Assembly (NCBI GenBank): GCA_024638585.1
Contig: JAHEKA010000035.1
Location: 1 to 11,469, forward strand
Reading direction: 5' to 3'
Length of the DNA stretch: 11,469 bases
DNA from: Rhodospirillales bacterium
Lineage (GTDB): Bacteria; Pseudomonadota; Alphaproteobacteria; SMXQ01
Part shown: positions 6,885-11,469 of the stretch, in pieces
Numbering within the stretch: position 1 is the stretch's first letter
Layout: each line of letters begins with the position of its first letter
Translations under genes and position numbers: made by a program
The notes under the pieces: generated by a model
Told to the model about the DNA's origin: nothing
The model's input: only the letters and a program-made list of their open reading frames with translations
Database searches by the model: none

Positions 6885-8137
6885 CAGCCGAACAGCTCCC
6901 GTACTTCGTCAAGCGCCGCGATCAGCGCATCGATATCGTCGCGGCTGGAATAGGCCCCGAACGACGCCCGCACCGTCGCCGCGACGTCGAAATGATCCAT
7001 CACAGGCTGGGCGCAGTGGTGGCCGGTGCGCACCGCCACGCCCTGCTGATCGAGGATGGTGCCGACGTCGTGGGGATGGGCGTAATCCAGCACGAAGGAA
7101 ATGACTGCCGCCTTGTCCGGTGCCGTGCCGATCAAGCGCACGCCCGGCACCTCCAAGAGGCGCTCGGTGCCGTAGGCCAGCAGGTCGGCCTCATGGGCGG
7201 CGAGGCCCTCATGGTCGAGTGCGGCGAACCAGTCGATGGCGGCGCCCAGGCCGATGGTACCGGCGATGTTCGGGGTGCCGGCCTCGAACTTATGCGGCGG
7301 AGCGGCATATTCGGTTTTCTCGAAGGTGACCGACAGGATCATGTCGCCGCCGCCCTTCCAGGGCGGCAGTTCGGCCAGCAGTTCGCCCCGGCCGTAGAGT
7401 GCGCCGGTGCCCGTCGGCCCATAGAGCTTGTGCCCGGAAAAGGCGTAGAAGTCAGCGCCCATCGCCCGCACGTCGGTGGGCAGGTGGGGGATGCCCTGGG
7501 CCCCGTCGACCAGCACCAGAGCGCCGGCGGCATGGGCCATCGGAATGATCTTGTCCAAGGGCAGGATGGTGCCGAGCGCATTGGACACCTGGGCCACCGC
7601 GACCAGCCTGGTGCGCTCGCTCAGCAGTCGCTCGAACTCCTCCATGATCAAGACGCCGTCCTCGTCGAACGGGGCCACTTTCAGGACGATGCCCTTCTCG
7701 TCGCGCAGCATCTGCCAGGGCACGATATTGGAGTGATGCTCCATCTCGGTGATCAGCACCTCGTCGCCGGGGCCGAGATTGGCCCGCCCCCAGCTTTGGG
7801 CCACCAGGTTGATGCCGTCGGTGGTGCCGCTGGTGAAGACGATCTCATCATCGTCGGCGGCGTTGATCAGGGATTTGGTCTTGCCGCGAACGGCTTCGTA
7901 GGCGGCGGAAGTGCGCTCGGACAGTTCATAGACGCCGCGGTGGACATTGGCGTATCGATGGGCATAGGTCTCGTTGACCGCGTCGATCACCGCCTGCGGT
8001 TTCTGTGCGGAAGCGGCGGAATCGAGGAACGCCAGCGGCTTGCCGTGCGACGGTTCCTTCAGGATGGGGAACTGGTCGCGCACGGCCGCGACATCGAACC
8101 GGGCGGCGTCGTTGGGGCGCGAAGCGGTATCAGGCAT
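6884..8137 (-). CDS. sufS: Cysteine desulfurase SufS
   Basis: This 417-residue PLP-dependent class V aminotransferase-fold enzyme converts cysteine to alanine and holds the sulfur as a persulfide for Fe-S assembly. Visible features are YLD-type FLDSAASAQKP (37-47), the cofactor-stacking EMEHHSN (131-137), Asp211 in VDGAQ, the PLP lysine Lys237 in SGHKLYGPTG, and the persulfide Cys375 in RTGHHCAQPVM, followed by RASF (390-393). The short loop around the active cysteine marks a group II (SufS/CsdA) enzyme rather than IscS/NifS. His356, in HPHDVGTILD, lies 19 residues before Cys375, as the zinc-swapping His does in Bacillus SufS. The frame stays open to 8203, but ATG 8137 was chosen: GGGAG (8148-8144) precedes it by six bases and family similarity begins after it. 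It overlaps the sufD end by eight bases and the sufU start by one. Confidence 0.95.
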   Translation of the reverse strand: MPDTASRPNDAARFDVAAVRDQFPILKEPSHGKPLAFLDSAASAQKPQAVIDAVNETYAHRYANVHRGVYELSERTSAAYEAVRGKTKSLINAADDDEIVFTSGTTDGINLVAQSWGRANLGPGDEVLITEMEHHSNIVPWQMLRDEKGIVLKVAPFDEDGVLIMEEFERLLSERTRLVAVAQVSNALGTILPLDKIIPMAHAAGALVLVDGAQGIPHLPTDVRAMGADFYAFSGHKLYGPTGTGALYGRGELLAELPPWKGGGDMILSVTFEKTEYAAPPHKFEAGTPNIAGTIGLGAAIDWFAALDHEGLAAHEADLLAYGTERLLEVPGVRLIGTAPDKAAVISFVLDYAHPHDVGTILDQQGVAVRTGHHCAQPVMDHFDVAATVRASFGAYSSRDDIDALIAALDEVRELFG

Positions 8138-9470
8138 GGCCGTCTCCCGTCCCGCGGTCCTGCCAGCGGGCAACACAGTCTGAGAGATAAGCGCCGACGG
8201 CACCCCGATCGAAACGCTCGATCACATCGCCGGCGAACCCGGCGATCAGGAGCCGGCGGGCTTCGGCCTCGGGCACGCCGCGGGCCATCAGGTAGAACAG
8301 CGCATCGGCATCGAGATCGCCAACGGTCGCGCCGTGGGCGCATTTCACATCGTCGGCCAGGATCTCAAGTTCCGGCTTGGTGTCGGCGACGGCGCGTTCG
8401 GACAGGAGAAGGGCCTGGTTCCGCTGCCTGGCATCGGTGCCGATGGCATGAGGGGCGACGCGGATCAGGCCCTGAAAGACGCCATGGGCGCGTTCGTCCA
8501 GGACTCCCTTGAACAGCTCCTCGGTCGTGCAATGGGGCACGGCATGATCCACCCGCGTGGTGTGATCGAGCAACTGGCGCCCGCGTCCGAGATAGGCGCC
8601 CATCAGCCGCGCGCGGCCCCCAGGCGCGGTGAAGGCAATATCGGTTTCCTGGCGCGAGACCTCGCCCCCGAGGGCAAGGGCGAAACCGGCGTATTCGGCT
8701 TCTCCTCCGACCGATACCACGGCCCGTGCCGCATGGACGGTCCTGAGGCTTTCATCCTGCACCCGCGCGTGGATCAGGGCGGCACCGTCGGCCAGGGCAA
8801 TGTCGGTCACGGCGCTGGTGAACCCGGGCCCCAGGGTATCGGTGGCCGAGATATAGGTCTCTACCACGTTTGCCCGGGCGCCGGCGCCGAGCGCGATCAC
8901 ATTTCGGATATGGTTTGCCCGATTGGCGGCGCCGGAGGAGAAAAAGATGAGGTGAACCGGCTGGTCCAGCGCCGCGCCGTCGGCAAGGCGGATCACCGCG
9001 CCGTCCGCCATGAAGGCGGCGTTGAGATCCCACAGGGCGCCAGCGGGGTCTGATGCCCGGCTGAGCTGTCCTTCGAGGGCGCTCGCGTCCTTCGCCAAGG
9101 CCGTGACCAGGGTGGTGACGGTGACGCCGTCGGCAGGCGCATAGATTTCCGAGAGGCTTTCATCGAAGCGCCCGTCCACGAACACCAGGCGCGCGGCGGC
9201 GGGGCTAAGCTCGGGCAGGGGTGCGTCCGGCGTGACCGCGGCTTGCGTGCCCGGCGCAAAGGCCACGCGATCCAATGCGGCCAGTGTGGTGAACTTCCAG
9301 TCCTCCAGCCGCCGGTTGGGCAAGCCCGCGTCCTCGAACCGCCCCAAGGCGTCGGTGCGCAGGGCCTCCACCCAGTCCAAACCGGCGCCGGGCAGGGCGG
9401 GGCGCAGCCCATCGAAGGCCCGGAGATGGGCTTGGGCGGTGGTCGCGGTTTCGGGTGCGGTTTCGTTCAT
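8130..9470 (-). CDS. sufD: Fe-S cluster scaffold subunit SufD
   Basis: SufD (446 residues) pairs with SufB in the SufBC2D complex, where the cluster is thought to form at the SufB-SufD interface. The N-terminal helical part has GLPNRRLEDWKFT (49-61), a SufD signature. The right-handed beta-helix spans about residues 95-360 and includes DHTTRVDHAVPHCTTEELFK (302-321). The C-terminal helical SufC-binding part has VKCAHGATVGDLD with Cys377 and His379, then LFYLMARGVPEAEARRLLI (391-409). A conserved His in this KCxHGAT stretch is important in E. coli SufD. The length is near the usual 420-440. SufD sequences diverge more than SufB, but these motifs and the position between sufC and sufS settle the identity. 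The gap to sufC is 12 bases; no strong Shine-Dalgarno sequence is seen before ATG 9470. The end overlaps the sufS start. Confidence 0.93.
   Translation of the reverse strand: MNETAPETATTAQAHLRAFDGLRPALPGAGLDWVEALRTDALGRFEDAGLPNRRLEDWKFTTLAALDRVAFAPGTQAAVTPDAPLPELSPAAARLVFVDGRFDESLSEIYAPADGVTVTTLVTALAKDASALEGQLSRASDPAGALWDLNAAFMADGAVIRLADGAALDQPVHLIFFSSGAANRANHIRNVIALGAGARANVVETYISATDTLGPGFTSAVTDIALADGAALIHARVQDESLRTVHAARAVVSVGGEAEYAGFALALGGEVSRQETDIAFTAPGGRARLMGAYLGRGRQLLDHTTRVDHAVPHCTTEELFKGVLDERAHGVFQGLIRVAPHAIGTDARQRNQALLLSERAVADTKPELEILADDVKCAHGATVGDLDADALFYLMARGVPEAEARRLLIAGFAGDVIERFDRGAVGAYLSDCVARWQDRGTGDGHA
8144..8148 (-). promoter_or_regulatory. Ribosome-binding site of sufS, inside the sufD end
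   Basis: GGGAG on the minus strand lies six bases upstream of ATG 8137. It decides the sufS start, because the sufS frame is open for 22 further codons upstream without a comparably placed site. Confidence 0.7.
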
Positions 9471-9482
9471 GGCGTCTGCGCG

Positions 9483-10250
9483 TCAGGCCGCGCTTTTCTC
9501 CCCGGTGAAGGCGGCGTAGCCCTTTTCCTCCAACTCCAGAGCCAGCTCCTTGCCGCCCGACGCCACGATCCGGCCCTTGGCCAGCACGTGGATGTGATCG
9601 GGCACGATGTGGTTGAGCAGGCGCTGGTAATGGGTGATCACCAGCATCGAGCGGTCAGGCGCGCGCAGGCGATTGACCCCGTCGGCAACGACGCGCAAGG
9701 CATCGATATCAAGTCCGGAATCGGTCTCGTCCAGGACCGCCAGGGTGGGTTCCAGCATCGCCATCTGGAACACTTCGTTGCGCTTTTTCTCGCCGCCGGA
9801 AAAGCCCACATTGATGGGGCGGGAGAGGAACTCCTGGTCCATCTCGAGCGCTGCAAGTTCCGCCTTGGCGCGCTTGAGGAAGTCCATGGCGTCGAGCTCG
9901 ACCTCGCCGCGCGCCCGGCGCTGGGCGTTGACGGCGGCCTTGAGAAACACCGAATTGGCGACGCCGGGAATCTCCACCGGGTATTGGAAAGCGAGGAAGA
10001 TGCCCGCCTGGGCCCGTTCGTCGGGGGCGAGGGCCAGCAGGTCCTGACCCTTATAGGAAATTTCTCCCGCAGTTACCTCATAGCCTTCGCGGCCGGCCAA
10101 TACATAGGACAGGGTCGACTTGCCCGATCCGTTGGGGCCCATCATCGCATGCACCTCGCCGGCGGGCAGGGTGAGGGTCAGCCCCTTGAGAATTTCCGTA
10201 CCGTCGACCGTGGCATGGAGGTTGCGGATTTCGAGGATATTTTCGCTCAT
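9483..10250 (-). CDS. sufC: Fe-S assembly ATPase SufC
   Basis: This 255-residue ABC-type ATPase powers conformational change in the SufBC2D scaffold. It is cytosolic and has no membrane partner. All nucleotide-binding motifs are present: Walker A GPNGSGKST (38-46), Q-loop Gln89 in AFQYP, the SufC-form signature GFSGGEKKRNE (149-159), Walker B AVLDE (171-175), D-loop SGLD (178-181), and H-switch His207 in ITHYQRLL. Length matches E. coli SufC (about 248). The frame stays open upstream to 10532, but that part overlaps sufB in another frame and resembles nothing. ATG 10250, five bases after the sufB stop, begins the family sequence (MSENILEIRNLHA). The ribosome-binding site is weak (AAGACAG), so coupling to sufB translation is likely. 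Confidence 0.96.
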   Translation of the reverse strand: MSENILEIRNLHATVDGTEILKGLTLTLPAGEVHAMMGPNGSGKSTLSYVLAGREGYEVTAGEISYKGQDLLALAPDERAQAGIFLAFQYPVEIPGVANSVFLKAAVNAQRRARGEVELDAMDFLKRAKAELAALEMDQEFLSRPINVGFSGGEKKRNEVFQMAMLEPTLAVLDETDSGLDIDALRVVADGVNRLRAPDRSMLVITHYQRLLNHIVPDHIHVLAKGRIVASGGKELALELEEKGYAAFTGEKSAA

Positions 10251-10255
10251 CTGTC

Positions 10256-11469
10256 TTAACCGACGCTGCCTTCCAGAGAGATGCCGAGGAGCTTCTGGGC
10301 CTCCACGGCGAATTCCATGGGAAGCTTCTGCATCACTTCCTTGCAAAAGCCGTTGACGATCAGCGAGACCGCGTCCTCTGAGCCCAGCCCCCGGGCCTGG
10401 CAATAGAACAGCTGGTCGTCGGAGATCTTCGACGCGGTCGCCTCGTGCTCGACCCGGGCCGAGCGGTTGCGGACCTGGATATAGGGCACCGTGTGGCCGC
10501 CGCAATCCTCGCCGATCAGGAGCGAATCGCACTGGGTGTAGTTGCGCGCGTTCGCCGCCTTGGGATTGACCCGCACCAGGCCGCGATAGGTGTTCTGGGA
10601 ATGGCCCGCCGATATGCCCTTGGAGATGATGGTGGACGTCGTATTGGGCGCGAGATGGATCATCTTGGTGCCGGTATCGGCCTGCTGGCGATTGTTGGTG
10701 ACGGCGACGGAATAGAACTCGCCGACCGAACCTTCGGCCTCCAACAGGACGGAGGGGTATTTCCAGGTGATGGCCGAGCCGGTCTCCACCTGGGTCCAGG
10801 AGATCTTGGCGTTCCGCCCGCGGCAGGCGCCGCGCTTGGTGACGAAATTATAGATGCCGCCCTTGCCCTCGGCGTCGCCGGGATACCAGTTCTGCACCGT
10901 CGAATACTTGATCTCCGCGTCTTCCAGGGCGACCAGTTCGACCACCGCGGCATGGAGCTGGTTCTCATCACGCATGGGGGCGGTGCAGCCTTCCAGGTAA
11001 CTCACGTAGCTGCCCGGTGCGGCGACGATCAGGGTGCGCTCGAACTGACCGGTCTCCGCCGCATTGATGCGGAAATAGGTCGACAACTCCATGGGACAGC
11101 GCACGCCTTCGGGGATATAGACGAAGGAGCCGTCGGAAAACACCGCGGAGTTGAGGCAGGCATAGAAATTGTCGCCCTGGGGCACCACCGCGCCGAGATA
11201 TTGGCGCACGAGGTCGGGATGCTCGTGCACGGCTTCCGAGAAGGAACAGAAGATGATGCCGAGTTCCCCAAGCTTGGCCTTGTAGGTCGTGGCAACCGAA
11301 ATCGAATCGAACACCGCATCAACGGCGACGCCGGCCAGCATCTCCTGTTCGCGCAAGGGAATGCCGAGCTTCTCATAGGTTTCAAGCAGCTCCGGGTCTA
11401 CTTCGTCCAGGCTTTTGGGGCCGTCCTCTTTGGATTTCGGCGCGGAATAATAGCGGATGTCCTGAAAGT
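10256..11469 (-). CDS. sufB: Fe-S cluster scaffold subunit SufB (5' end outside window)
   Basis: SufB is the main scaffold subunit on which the new Fe-S cluster is assembled with SufC and SufD. The frame runs from TAA (10258-10256) to the right edge without a stop, giving about 404 residues; full SufB is usually 470-495, so roughly 80-90 N-terminal residues lie beyond the window. The visible part opens with DIRYYSAPKSK and SLDEVDPELLETYEKLG. SEAVHEHPDLVRQYLG, GVRCPMELSTYFRIN and VSYLEGCTAPMRDENQLHA follow, all highly conserved. The sulfur-accepting cysteine expected in YTQCDSLLIG is at 10531-10529, and the cluster-linked His in RVEHEATASK is at 10447-10445. A TTG at 11356-11354 is only an internal leucine codon, not the start. 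This is the first suf gene visible; its promoter and any IscR/RirA-type control site lie to the right. Confidence 0.96.
   Translation of the reverse strand, partial: FQDIRYYSAPKSKEDGPKSLDEVDPELLETYEKLGIPLREQEMLAGVAVDAVFDSISVATTYKAKLGELGIIFCSFSEAVHEHPDLVRQYLGAVVPQGDNFYACLNSAVFSDGSFVYIPEGVRCPMELSTYFRINAAETGQFERTLIVAAPGSYVSYLEGCTAPMRDENQLHAAVVELVALEDAEIKYSTVQNWYPGDAEGKGGIYNFVTKRGACRGRNAKISWTQVETGSAITWKYPSVLLEAEGSVGEFYSVAVTNNRQQADTGTKMIHLAPNTTSTIISKGISAGHSQNTYRGLVRVNPKAANARNYTQCDSLLIGEDCGGHTVPYIQVRNRSARVEHEATASKISDDQLFYCQARGLGSEDAVSLIVNGFCKEVMQKLPMEFAVEAQKLLGISLEGSVG

Noticed and set aside
6992..8512. 506-codon open frame on the plus strand, antisense to sufS and the sufD end
   Set aside because: It lies opposite two unmistakable Suf genes, crosses their boundary, and its translation resembles no protein family. 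Long antisense open frames are expected in GC-rich genes.
9243..10259. 338-codon plus-strand open frame opposite sufC and the sufD start
   Set aside because: SufC has every ABC motif on the other strand; the shadow has low-information His/Gly/Ala/Gln composition and no motif.
10251..10532. Upstream extension of the sufC frame (94 codons)
   Set aside because: It overlaps conserved sufB sequence in another frame and has no similarity to SufC; ATG 10250 fits the family start.
1..11469. CRISPR arrays, tRNA/rRNA genes, insertion sequences, riboswitches, attachment sites
   Set aside because: No repeated spacer-repeat pattern, terminal inverted repeats, transposase frame or RNA gene was seen, and apart from 5559-5665 the non-coding gaps are 15 bases or less.

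Overview
The window is high-GC, densely packed bacterial chromosome. Gene order and protein sequences suggest an alphaproteobacterium, probably of the Rhodospirillales type. That placement is inferred from protein character and synteny as recalled; no search was run. Everything recognisable is housekeeping or conserved: a drug-efflux operon, a tRNA-modification gene and an iron-sulfur assembly operon. I found no mobile element, CRISPR array, tRNA or rRNA, and no convincing unknown system.

Plus strand, 1-5558: four genes run left to right with overlapping ends. They are the last 43 codons of a probable TetR-type regulator, an RND periplasmic adaptor (129-1373), an RND inner-membrane permease (1373-4528) and tRNA-dihydrouridine synthase DusA (4506-5558). 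The first three look like a self-regulated tripartite efflux operon without its own outer-membrane channel. dusA starts inside the permease gene and is probably co-transcribed.

Convergent junction, 5559-5665: a short AT-rich spacer contains a good intrinsic terminator for the minus-strand operon and several small palindromes.

Minus strand, 11469 down to 5666: a complete SUF iron-sulfur cluster operon in the order sufB (5' end beyond the window), sufC, sufD, sufS, sufU, sufT, sufA. SufS takes sulfur from cysteine and SufU accepts it. The SufBCD scaffold with its SufC ATPase builds the cluster. SufA carries clusters to targets, and SufT is a DUF59/MIP18-family maturation helper. Spacings run from an 8-base overlap to 15 bases, so this is a single transcription unit whose promoter and any IscR/RirA-type regulator lie to the right of the window. 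The notable feature is the use of a zinc-type SufU instead of SufE, with a matching histidine in SufS.
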